Assembly (NCBI GenBank): GCA_021161185.1
Contig: JAGHBC010000073.1
Coordinates: 1 to 39,096, forward strand
DNA: 39,096 nt
Reading direction: 5' to 3'
DNA from: Fidelibacterota bacterium
Lineage (GTDB): Bacteria; Fidelibacterota; UBA2242
Shown piece after piece: positions 16,130-23,983 of this stretch. Each line of letters opens with the position of its first letter. The stretch's first letter is position 1. The notes beneath the pieces are model-generated. The model saw only the letters and a program-made list of their open reading frames with translations, had not been told where the DNA came from and did no database searches. The position numbers and the translations under genes were made by a program.

Positions 16130-17218
16130 ATGGAAGCAAGAGTCGTCGTCAAAGTCAGTGAATTGAAAACCTTTGTCATTGATGTTTTAGTCAATACGGG
16201 ATTGCCTCGTGAGGATGCTGAAATTACCGCCGATGTGTTGATTTCGGCAGACCGTCGAAATATTGAATCGCACGGCGTTGCCCGTCTCAAACGTTATGTC
16301 GATGGAATTAAATCGGGAATTATTATTCCTGACGCCCGAATGAGCATTATTAAGGAGACGCCGGTGTCATTGGTTATCAACGGCAATGGCGGAATGGGAC
16401 AACCGATTGCTTACAATACGATGAAAATGTGCATTGAAAAAGCGAAAAAAGGGTTTATTTGTTTCGCGTCGGTGCGGAATTCCAATCATTACGGCATTGC
16501 TGGTTACTATACGATGATGGCGTTGAAAGAAAAAATGATCGGGCTGTCTTTGACAAATTCAGCGCCATTGGTAGTGCCAACATTAGGGAAGGACGCGACA
16601 ATCGGGACAAACCCTATCTCCATCGGTTTTCCGACAAAAAATGAGAAGCCCTTTCTTCTCGATATGGCGACAGCTACAGTGCCGCGAGGCAAATTGGAAG
16701 TCTATTCCCGAAGAGGTCAATCAATTCCGGATTCGTGGGTATGCGATGAATTCGGTAATCCGTCAACCGATGCGGGGCAGGTGCTGGAAAACGTAGCCAG
16801 GCGGAAAGGCGGCGGACTATTACCACTGGGTGGTGGTCTTGAGTTGACCGGCGGTCACAAAGGCTACGGGCTTAGCGTGGTTGTCGATATTTTATCAGGG
16901 ATATTATCTTCCGGAGCCGTGGGATTGGATGTATATGGGAAGCAAGGTGCCCCGGCGGAGGTGTGTCATTTTCTCGGAGCAATTAATCCGGAAGCCTTTA
17001 TGGGCCTGGAAGAGATTCAGGGAAACATGGATTCATATATTCAGATGTTGAAGAACACTGAAAAAGCTGCCGGGCAGAATCGGATATATGTTGCCGGGGA
17101 GAAGGAATACGAAGCGGAAGAAAAAAACAAAGTCACTGTCACTCTGCAGGATAAGGTCTTTAACACTCTGAATGACATTGGAAAAGAATTTGGTATGAAA
17201 ATTAATAAATCCGAATAA
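16130..17218 (+). CDS. Malate/L-lactate dehydrogenase family (Ldh2) oxidoreductase
   Basis: 362 aa, typical length. Family blocks: SADRRNIESHGVARLKRYVD near residue 43, NGNGGMGQPIAYNTM, VRNSNHYGIAGYYTMMA, the nicotinamide-binding GTNPISIGFP, LLDMATATVPRGKLEVY, and GGHKGYGLSVVVDILSG. These NAD(P)-dependent enzymes act on 2-oxo/2-hydroxy acids such as malate, lactate, ureidoglycolate or sulfolactate; the substrate cannot be chosen from sequence. Start ATG follows TATGGAG. Transketolase lies 42 bp downstream in the same direction, so cotranscription is possible. Confidence 0.92.
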   Translation: MEARVVVKVSELKTFVIDVLVNTGLPREDAEITADVLISADRRNIESHGVARLKRYVDGIKSGIIIPDARMSIIKETPVSLVINGNGGMGQPIAYNTMKMCIEKAKKGFICFASVRNSNHYGIAGYYTMMALKEKMIGLSLTNSAPLVVPTLGKDATIGTNPISIGFPTKNEKPFLLDMATATVPRGKLEVYSRRGQSIPDSWVCDEFGNPSTDAGQVLENVARRKGGGLLPLGGGLELTGGHKGYGLSVVVDILSGILSSGAVGLDVYGKQGAPAEVCHFLGAINPEAFMGLEEIQGNMDSYIQMLKNTEKAAGQNRIYVAGEKEYEAEEKNKVTVTLQDKVFNTLNDIGKEFGMKINKSE

Positions 17219-17260
17219 AATAAAACGTATCTGTAAAGAATAATAAATCAGAGGTGCCAA

Positions 17261-19285
17261 TTGAATACTAATTACAATAATTCAGAAATTGATAATCTTG
17301 CTGCGAATACTATTCGGTTTCTCGCAGCCGATGCTGTTGAAAAAGCTAATTCAGGTCATCCGGGGTTGCCTATGGGGATGGCTGACTGTGCGTTTGTACT
17401 CTGGAGCCGGTTTTTACGGTTCAATCCGAAAGATCCGGAATGGGCTGGTCGGGATCGGTTTATCCTGTCGCCCGGGCATGGTTCAACATTGCTCTATGCC
17501 ATGCTGCATTTAAGCGGATACGATGTTTCCCTCGATGATCTTAAAAACTTCCGTCAATGGGGTTCAAAAACTCCCGGTCATCCGGAATATGGATGCATTC
17601 CGGGTGTTGAAATGACAACCGGACCGTTAGGGCAAGGTTTTGCCACCGGCGTGGGAATGGCGATCGCCGCGAAGATGACAGCTGCCCGGCTAAACAGAGA
17701 AACGTCACTATTTGGAGCGCACCGGATTTTTGGAATCGTTAGTGACGGCGATCTGATGGAAGGGGTGTCTTCCGAAACTGCCTCGCTGGCAGGTCACCTG
17801 AAATTGGGTAATATTGTCTATATTTATGATGATAACAGAATATCCATAGAAGGCAGTACCGACCTGACTTTTTCAGAGTCCGTGGCTGAACGATTTAAAG
17901 CCTATGGTTGGCAGGTTATCCAAATTGATGGACACAATCATCGGGAGATTGCAGATGCCTTAGAGAAAGGAATTTCAAATACAGATAGACCGACATTGAT
18001 CAAGGCGCGAACCCATATTGGATTCGGTGCGCCAAACAAACAGGGTACAGCCGGTGTGCATGGCGCTCCCTTAGGAGAAGATGAGCTCAAGGCTGCAAAG
18101 GAAAATCTGGGATGGCCTTCCGATAGATCATTCTATATTCCCCAAGAGGTGGCGGAGCTGTTTGCCCGACGCATCATTGACTTGAAAGGTGGATATGATG
18201 AATGGATGCGACTGTTTGAGCAATGGCAGAAGTCGTATCCCGATTTAAAAAAACAAACGGAGGCACAGTGGATAGAAAGACAGATTAATCGGCTTGAAGA
18301 AGATTTGATTAAAAATTTCTCACCCGACTCGGCTGCGACGCGGAAATTATCAGGTGATGTAATGCAGAAAATAGCCGATTATTTGTCGGGCTTCTGTGGC
18401 GGTTCAGCGGATCTTGCGCCGTCAACCAATACCTACCTGAAGGCGTATGATTCAATCCAGGCTGATAAATTTTCTGGACGAAATCTGCATTTCGGAATCC
18501 GGGAACACGGTATGGGCGCAATCCTGAACGGAATGGCATTGTACGGCGGATTGATTCCCTTTGGCGCTACCTTTTTACAGTTTGCCGATTATATGCGACC
18601 GGCTATTCGGCTGGCTGCAATGATGAAACTGCCGGTCATATATATTTTCACCCATGATAGTATCTTCCTCGGAGAAGATGGACCGACCCATCAACCTGTT
18701 GAACACATTGCATCTCTTCGAACTATTCCAAACCTGACCGTGATTCGCCCTGCCGACGGCATTGAAGTTGCCATGGGATGGATCAATGCTTTGAGAAATC
18801 ACCATGGACCGACTGCGTTGATTCTGACCCGCCAGGGTGTGCCGAAGATAGATCGATTAGCATCATTCACTCCGGATAAAGTACACAAAGGAGCCTATAT
18901 ACTGTCTGAAAGCAGCGATAAATATCCCGAGCTTGTTTTGATTGCTAGCGGTTCCGAGCTTCACCTTGCTGCGAATGCCGGCAAAAAATTATCCGATGAA
19001 GGGTACGGAATTAGAGTGTTATCGGTGCCGTCTGTCGAGATTTTTATGCAGCAGTCAGCAGAGTATCGGAATTCAATACTGCCACAAAAAAACGCCAAAG
19101 TGGTTGTTATTGAAGCTGCTGGTTTAATGGGGTGGGGAGATATAATCAGGAATCCGCTGTTGAAAATTGGGATTGAAGAATTTGGAAAGTCGGCGCCTAA
19201 TAATATTTTGGCGGAGAAATACGGCTTTACCGTTGAGCATATTATTGTAAAGATCAAAAGTTGGCTCGATAAGTTGGATTCGTAG
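17261..19285 (+). CDS. tkt: Transketolase
   Basis: 674 aa, full length. It transfers two-carbon ketol units in the non-oxidative pentose phosphate pathway, using thiamine diphosphate and a divalent metal. Visible blocks: ANSGHPGLPMG, LSPGHGSTLLYAMLH, the ThDP motif SDGDLMEGVSSE...DDNRISIEG, then FGIREHGMGAILNGMALYGG and THDSIFLGEDGPTHQPVEH of the pyrimidine domain with the catalytic Glu in FGIREH, and a C-terminal domain. Translation starts with TTG after GAGGTG; no ATG is available at the right place. A strong terminator follows at 19419. Confidence 0.97.
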   Translation: MNTNYNNSEIDNLAANTIRFLAADAVEKANSGHPGLPMGMADCAFVLWSRFLRFNPKDPEWAGRDRFILSPGHGSTLLYAMLHLSGYDVSLDDLKNFRQWGSKTPGHPEYGCIPGVEMTTGPLGQGFATGVGMAIAAKMTAARLNRETSLFGAHRIFGIVSDGDLMEGVSSETASLAGHLKLGNIVYIYDDNRISIEGSTDLTFSESVAERFKAYGWQVIQIDGHNHREIADALEKGISNTDRPTLIKARTHIGFGAPNKQGTAGVHGAPLGEDELKAAKENLGWPSDRSFYIPQEVAELFARRIIDLKGGYDEWMRLFEQWQKSYPDLKKQTEAQWIERQINRLEEDLIKNFSPDSAATRKLSGDVMQKIADYLSGFCGGSADLAPSTNTYLKAYDSIQADKFSGRNLHFGIREHGMGAILNGMALYGGLIPFGATFLQFADYMRPAIRLAAMMKLPVIYIFTHDSIFLGEDGPTHQPVEHIASLRTIPNLTVIRPADGIEVAMGWINALRNHHGPTALILTRQGVPKIDRLASFTPDKVHKGAYILSESSDKYPELVLIASGSELHLAANAGKKLSDEGYGIRVLSVPSVEIFMQQSAEYRNSILPQKNAKVVVIEAAGLMGWGDIIRNPLLKIGIEEFGKSAPNNILAEKYGFTVEHIIVKIKSWLDKLDS

Positions 19286-19418
19286 CAAACTGAGCTACAA
19301 AAAAAGATCGGGTCTATTTCAAATTGTACTGATGAGTATTTATTATGCGAAGGCACCCAATATTTTAGAAAAGTTTCAGGCAATAGTTCTCAATAGATCC
19401 CAAAAAGATCAAAAAAAA

Positions 19419-19449
19419 ACCTTCGCTTATTGCAAGCGAAGGTTTTTTA
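19419..19449. terminator. Bidirectional intrinsic terminator between tkt and rpsU
   Basis: ACCTTCGCTT pairs with AAGCGAAGGT across a short loop, with A-rich DNA on the left and a T6 run on the right, so it can terminate transcripts arriving from both directions: tkt on plus and rpoD-rpsU on minus. Confidence 0.85.
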
Positions 19450-19483
19450 TCATTTCTTATATTAAGGAAGGAGGAAAATATTC

Positions 19484-19672
19484 TTACTTAGGTCCAAACC
19501 TGTGTATACGTTTGGCAGCTTTAGCGCGACGCATTCGTCTTTCAGCGCTTGGCTTTATGTAATAAGAATTCTTTTTAAAATCTTTCAAAATACCGGCTTT
19601 TTCAAACTTTTTCTTAAATCGTCGGAGTGCTTTTTCGAGATGTTCATTATCGTGGACGACTATTTGTACCAT
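19484..19672 (-). CDS. rpsU: 30S ribosomal protein S21
   Basis: 62 aa, a normal bS21 length for this group. Begins MVQIVVHDNEHLEKALRRFK, has the basic middle KKFEKAGILKDFKK and a basic C-terminal tail ERRMRRAKAAKRIHRFG. It binds the 30S platform near the anti-Shine-Dalgarno end of 16S rRNA. GGGAGGTG about 10 bp upstream is a strong ribosome binding site. It lies 23 bp behind the sigma-factor gene, so the two are probably cotranscribed. Confidence 0.96.
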   Translation of the reverse strand: MVQIVVHDNEHLEKALRRFKKKFEKAGILKDFKKNSYYIKPSAERRMRRAKAAKRIHRFGPK

Positions 19673-19695
19673 AGAGCTGTTTCACCTCCCTTCGC

Positions 19696-20556
19696 TCACT
19701 GTCCCAGATAGGATCGTAATTTTTTACTTCGTGATTTATGACTAAGGCGGCGAATCGCATTTTCCTTGATCTGACGGATTCGTTCGCGAGTCAGGTTAAA
19801 TTCTTCACCAATTTCATTTAGCGTTAGCGCGTATTCCCGGTCAATTCCAAAATACATTTTGATGACGTCTCGTTCGCGCGGTTTAAGCGTATCCAGAGCG
19901 TCGCGTACCTCTTGACGAAGTGAATCTAGCATCAGGGAACTATCCGGTGTGGGTTGGGCGTCATCTTGAATTACATCGATGAGAGAATTTTTCTCACCAT
20001 CACGAAAAGGTGCATTCAAAGATTGATGCTTTCTGGAAATACGGATTGCATCAGAAACTTCACCGGTCTTCAGATCAAGACCACGGGCAATTTCAGCCTG
20101 ACTGGGTGTTCGTTCGTATTGCTGTTCAAGAGTTTCAGCTTCTTTAGTGATCTTTGTAATTGTACCTACCCGATTAAGCGGCAGCCGAACGATACGGGAA
20201 TGTTCTGCCAGGGCTTGAAGAATTGACTGGCGAATCCACCAGACGGCGTATGAAATAAATTTGAACCCCCTGGTCTCATCAAAGCGTTTTGCGGCTTTTA
20301 TCAGACCAAGATTTCCTTCGTTTATTAAATCAGTTAAGGGTAACCCCTGTCCCTGATAATCTTTGGCGACGCTTACGACGAAGCGTAAATTGGCTTCGGT
20401 AAGTTTTGTCAACGCCATCATGTCGCCTGCCCTGAGTCTTTGCGCAAGTTCAATCTCTTTGTCCGGGGAAAGTGGTTCAAACTTGCCAATTTCTTCCAGA
20501 TACTTGCTTAGAGCGCGATTTGAATCAGATGATGATTTTTTTGTTTTAGTGGCCAT
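19696..20556 (-). CDS. rpoD: Primary RNA polymerase sigma factor (RpoD/SigA type)
   Basis: 286 aa. Lacks region 1.1 and the long non-conserved insert, as in Bacteroidota and relatives. Region 1.2 [20 protein letters not shown]; region 2 [39 protein letters not shown] and [19 protein letters not shown]; region 3 LPLNRVGTI...PSQAEIA; region 4 [14 protein letters not shown] and the helix-turn-helix [20 protein letters not shown]. Start at 20556 chosen over the ATG six codons upstream because AGGAG is placed correctly before it. Promoter candidate at 20599-20627. Heads an operon with rpsU. Confidence 0.95.
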   Translation of the reverse strand: MATKTKKSSSDSNRALSKYLEEIGKFEPLSPDKEIELAQRLRAGDMMALTKLTEANLRFVVSVAKDYQGQGLPLTDLINEGNLGLIKAAKRFDETRGFKFISYAVWWIRQSILQALAEHSRIVRLPLNRVGTITKITKEAETLEQQYERTPSQAEIARGLDLKTGEVSDAIRISRKHQSLNAPFRDGEKNSLIDVIQDDAQPTPDSSLMLDSLRQEVRDALDTLKPRERDVIKMYFGIDREYALTLNEIGEEFNLTRERIRQIKENAIRRLSHKSRSKKLRSYLGQ

Positions 20557-20598
20557 ACACAACTCCTGCCCCAATCAATCGGTTAAAAAAATCCTGAT

Positions 20599-20627
20599 AA
20601 TATACATTGGATTATTAACATAGTCAA
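20599..20627 (-). promoter_or_regulatory. Promoter of the sigma factor-rpsU operon
   Basis: On the minus strand TTGACT (20627-20622), a 17-nt spacer, then TATATT (20604-20599) closely match the sigma70 consensus. It lies 43 bp upstream of the sigma-factor ATG at 20556. Confidence 0.65.
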
Positions 20628-20753
20628 TGTGTTTGGTGATTTTGCATGAGTAGAGATCAATAGTTTAGAATAGCTGTTTTAGTCTCAAAGTTAATATTTT
20701 GCTGTTTTGCAAAGAAAATGATCATTGTTAAATCTATTCACAAATCACAAAAG

Positions 20754-20781
20754 ATGCCGGATACTGGCTGCTGGGTGCTGG
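20754..20781 (+). repeat. Heptamer tandem repeat (4 units), noncoding
   Basis: Consecutive 7-mers ATGCCGG, ATACTGG, CTGCTGG and GTGCTGG approximate RTGCTGG. They lie in the 339-bp gap between the sigma factor and the ABC-F gene; apart from the two promoters nothing else was seen in that gap. Confidence 0.6.
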
Positions 20782-20830
20782 ATATTCTTCCTGAATTAAC
20801 TTTTCATCGAGGGGGGAAATACGTTCTGTC

Positions 20831-20859
20831 TTGACAATGTGCTCTAAACTTATTACACT
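20831..20859 (+). promoter_or_regulatory. Promoter of the ABC-F gene
   Basis: TTGACA (20831-20836), a 17-nt spacer and TACACT (20854-20859), 36 bp before the ATG. A TAAATTTG element of Bacteroidota -7 style also occurs between it and the start. Confidence 0.55.
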
Positions 20860-20895
20860 CACCGGATTTTTTTAGTAAATTTGTAGCAGAGAATC

Positions 20896-22857
20896 ATGAT
20901 CCAATTAGATAAAATCGGTATTCAATTCGGTGAAAAGGTACTTTTTGAAGATGTTTCCATTACCTTAGCAACTGGCAACCGATATGGTGTAGTCGGAGCG
21001 AATGGCAGCGGCAAAACGACATTTCTTAAATTATTATCCGGAGAACTTTTGCCTACAGCCGGCGAGATACGCAAACCTTCGGCATTGAAAATCGGTGTTT
21101 TAAAACAAAACCAGTACGAATATGAAAACAATTCTATTCTTGATGTCGTCTTGATGGGTAAACCCCAATTGTGGTCGCTGCTTCAGGAAAAACATAAACT
21201 CGATCAAAAATCACATCTAACGATGGAAGAGGGACAACACCTGGCGGAATTAGAACATAAATTTGGTGAATTAAACGGATATAATGTCGAGGGCAGAGCG
21301 GCGATTATTTTGAATGGCTTAGGTATTCGTCAGGAGCAGATCCGGAATCCTATGTCCACTCTGTCCGGCGGATATAAGTTGAGAGTGTTATTGGGACAAT
21401 GTTTATTTGGCGAACCGGATATCTTAATCCTCGATGAGCCGAATAATCACCTTGATCTCTATTCGATTGCCTGGCTGGCAGAATACTTGAAAGAATTTAA
21501 AGGTATTGTCGTTGTCGTATCCCATGACCAATATTTTTTAAATCAAATTTCGACCCATATTCTCGATATTGATTATGAAACAATAAAACTCTACAAAGGC
21601 GATTGTAACCGGTTTTTGACCGATAAACAGCTGGAATCGGCCCGGAAAAAGGTCGAAATCGAGCGGCTTGAAAAAAAACAACAAGAGTTGCAGGCTTTTT
21701 ATGAACGTTTCCGGGCGAAAGCAACGAAAGCCCGACAGGCGGTCAGCCGTAAGAAACAGATTGACAGGATGGACGAAATTGTTATAATAAGGTCGTCACG
21801 GAAAATACCGAAATTTCAGTTTGTTCAGCAAAGAACATCAGGTCAGCAGGTCCTGGAAATTAAAGGAATATCAAAAAGCTTTGGTGAACTTGGGGTGTTG
21901 AAAAATATTAGTTTTAATGTTGAACGGGGCGACCGGGTGGCTGTCATTGGTCCTAATGGCGTCGGAAAATCAACTTTAATCAAGATTCTCGCCGGTTTGC
22001 TTCCTGCAGATGAAGGATATTTGAATTGGGGCTATGAGTGTCACGTAGGCTATTTTGCCCAGAATCACAAGGACCTGATTCCCGCAGGCACGACCGTTTA
22101 TGACTGGTTATATTCTTTTACACCCAATGAAAAGGTGACAACTATCCGGTCAATACTTGGACAGGTTTTGTTCAGTGGCGACGATAGTTTAAAAAATACA
22201 GATATCCTGAGCGGCGGTGAAGGGGCCCGACTGATTCTTGCCCGGTTAATGATTGAGCAACATAACATTTTACTGCTCGATGAGCCGACAAATCACCTCG
22301 ATCTCGAAGCCATTGAAGCCCTTGAAAAGGGGCTTAAACAATTTCCCGGCACTGTCATTTTTGTTAGTCATAACCGTCATTTTGTAAATAATATTGCAAC
22401 GGCAATACTCGAATTGACTTTTGATGGATTTACCTTTTATCCCGGGAATTATGTTGATTACCTTGCCCGTGAACAGCAGGATTATTTAAACCGGGACATT
22501 CAAGTCAGAGTAAAACAATCACAGACGGGTAAGCGATCCAATGCCGGAAATAATCAAAAACAATTAATTAGTGAAAGACGGAATATATTCAGGGAATTAT
22601 CCCGTCTGCAAAAGAAAATTGACCGGAGTGAGTTGTCAATTTCTGAAATAGAAAATAAAATTAAAGATATTGAAAATAAATTTTCCGATCCGGCAATTTT
22701 TAATGAAGTCCGGCAAAAGGAATTCCAGGAATTATACCGGGAACAACAGAAGCTCCGGAATACACTTCAGCAAGGCTATGAATTATGGGAAAATGACCAT
22801 TATCGGCTGGAGGAGTTGCAGCAAAGGATCCGGGAAATCGACCAGCCGGGCAGATAA
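20896..22857 (+). CDS. ABC-F family ATPase
   Basis: 653 aa with two complete ABC cassettes and no membrane helices, so a soluble ABC-F protein, likely acting on the ribosome. Cassette 1: Walker A GANGSGKTT (residue 34 on), signature LSGGYKLR, Walker B ILILDEPNNHLD. The interdomain linker (about 250-310) is charged and helical (RLEKKQQELQAFYERFRAKA), as expected for the P-site tRNA interaction motif. Cassette 2: GPNGVGKST, LSGGEGARL, LLLDEPTNHLD. A C-terminal coiled coil (about 540-650, RLQKKIDRSELSISEIENKI) resembles the Uup/YdiF type. Translation quality control or antibiotic protection cannot be told apart here. Confidence 0.93.
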   Translation: MIQLDKIGIQFGEKVLFEDVSITLATGNRYGVVGANGSGKTTFLKLLSGELLPTAGEIRKPSALKIGVLKQNQYEYENNSILDVVLMGKPQLWSLLQEKHKLDQKSHLTMEEGQHLAELEHKFGELNGYNVEGRAAIILNGLGIRQEQIRNPMSTLSGGYKLRVLLGQCLFGEPDILILDEPNNHLDLYSIAWLAEYLKEFKGIVVVVSHDQYFLNQISTHILDIDYETIKLYKGDCNRFLTDKQLESARKKVEIERLEKKQQELQAFYERFRAKATKARQAVSRKKQIDRMDEIVIIRSSRKIPKFQFVQQRTSGQQVLEIKGISKSFGELGVLKNISFNVERGDRVAVIGPNGVGKSTLIKILAGLLPADEGYLNWGYECHVGYFAQNHKDLIPAGTTVYDWLYSFTPNEKVTTIRSILGQVLFSGDDSLKNTDILSGGEGARLILARLMIEQHNILLLDEPTNHLDLEAIEALEKGLKQFPGTVIFVSHNRHFVNNIATAILELTFDGFTFYPGNYVDYLAREQQDYLNRDIQVRVKQSQTGKRSNAGNNQKQLISERRNIFRELSRLQKKIDRSELSISEIENKIKDIENKFSDPAIFNEVRQKEFQELYREQQKLRNTLQQGYELWENDHYRLEELQQRIREIDQPGR

Positions 22858-23022
22858 TTGGTATCCGACAGGTTGAATATCGTATAAACTGCTGAAACTA
22901 AGTTGATTTTATGGGCGAACACTGATTATATTGCGCCTTAGAAGATTTGGATATCGACATCGGAAAGCAAACCGATCAGAACTATCGTTTGAAAAAGCCG
23001 GTTTTTATATGATAAAAAAATC

Positions 23023-23685
23023 ATGTTACGATCACCTGAGATGATGCGTCGATTTATTCTTGGTAGTGTGTTAGCGCTTGCCGTGAGCGTCGTAGTTCAG
23101 GCAGGACAGCTGCAAACCGGCTTTTTTAAGAATATAGATGCAGGCGCAATGGGTGGCTTGTCGATGAGCCGGATGTGGGGTCTGGAAGCGAAAGATAAAC
23201 TTTGGAAACCGGGCGGTTGGCTGGGCGCTTATATACTGTTTCCGGTTGCGGATAACCTGTATTTGCGCCCGGAAGTGAACTTCACGATGCGGGGCTATCG
23301 TTATAGTTATACCAATGAATCCGATCTCCACAATGATAGAAGCAACGCCAGTCTTGATCTCAATTACCTGGATTTTCCGCTGTTGCTGCAATTTGCGGTT
23401 CCAATCGATGAGAAGCTGACTCCGGAAATATTTCTGGGACCCGTCGTGAGTCGGAATATTTCGGCGGTCGCCCGGACTAAAGTCGGCGAAACCCTAACGA
23501 GTAATGAAGCCGATAATATCCGGAAAATCGATCTCGGCATTGTTGCCGGAGTAAGAATACCTTACCGTGGACGATTCTACATCAACCTGCGGGGCGGTTT
23601 CGGGATATTGTCAGTCATCGATGTGGAACACCCGCCGGAAAAGCGTAATCTATGGCTGATTGCGGGTGGTGAATATTGCTTTTAG
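23023..23685 (+). CDS. Outer-membrane beta-barrel protein (porin/OMP_b-brl type)
   Basis: About 220 aa. Signal peptide RRFILGSVLALAVSVVVQAG; the mature protein starts with a glycine-rich MGGLSMS and alternates hydrophobic/aromatic strands: GGWLGAYILFPVADNLYLRP, SLDLNYLDFPLLLQFAVP, KIDLGIVAGVRIPYRGRFYI, ending in WLIAGGEYCF with terminal Phe, the classic BAM recognition end. This matches small outer-membrane-beta-barrel proteins of FCB bacteria. Starts at 23041 or 23044 (MMRR) are equally possible; none has a good ribosome binding site. Confidence 0.75.
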   Translation: MLRSPEMMRRFILGSVLALAVSVVVQAGQLQTGFFKNIDAGAMGGLSMSRMWGLEAKDKLWKPGGWLGAYILFPVADNLYLRPEVNFTMRGYRYSYTNESDLHNDRSNASLDLNYLDFPLLLQFAVPIDEKLTPEIFLGPVVSRNISAVARTKVGETLTSNEADNIRKIDLGIVAGVRIPYRGRFYINLRGGFGILSVIDVEHPPEKRNLWLIAGGEYCF

Positions 23686-23825
23686 CTACACTGCATAGAT
23701 GCTTATCAGTGTTGTGTTTCAGTCGTTGTGGCACTGTGAGGTTCACAGGGAATTGACGGAGCGCACAGGGATAATTACAGCATCGCGTGAAATATTTCCG
23801 GCTTTAATGAATAATAATTGCCTTT

Positions 23826-23948
23826 AATATTCCGGTTCACTATTTTTGTCATAGTACCCGGACAGGGTGAAAAAATGAGGAATATTACCGGACTTATTGT
23901 TACCTACTTTTTCTGATACAAAACAGTAAACATATTAAATATTTGCTG
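23826..23948 (+). promoter_or_regulatory. Structured glmS leader region (candidate)
   Basis: AATATTCC (23826-23833) pairs with GGAATATT (23879-23886) and, inside, TTCAC (23836-23840) with GTGAA (23867-23871). Alternatively TCCGG (23831-23835) can pair with CCGGA (23858-23862), excluding the first helix. A further hairpin joins CAGTAAA (23924-23930) and TTTGCTG (23942-23948). No known riboswitch class or glmS ribozyme core recognised. It could be chance in a 298-bp gap. Confidence 0.3.
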
Positions 23949-23983
23949 ACCGTAAAATCATTTTTGCTGAAGGAGAAGAGTTT

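Noticed and set aside
23688-23712. Terminator after the beta-barrel gene
   Set aside because: ACACTG/CAGTGT form a hairpin but the loop is 13 nt and the following tract is only weakly T-rich.
23686-23983. glmS ribozyme
   Set aside because: The conserved core and the double pseudoknot arrangement were looked for and not found; only generic hairpins are present.
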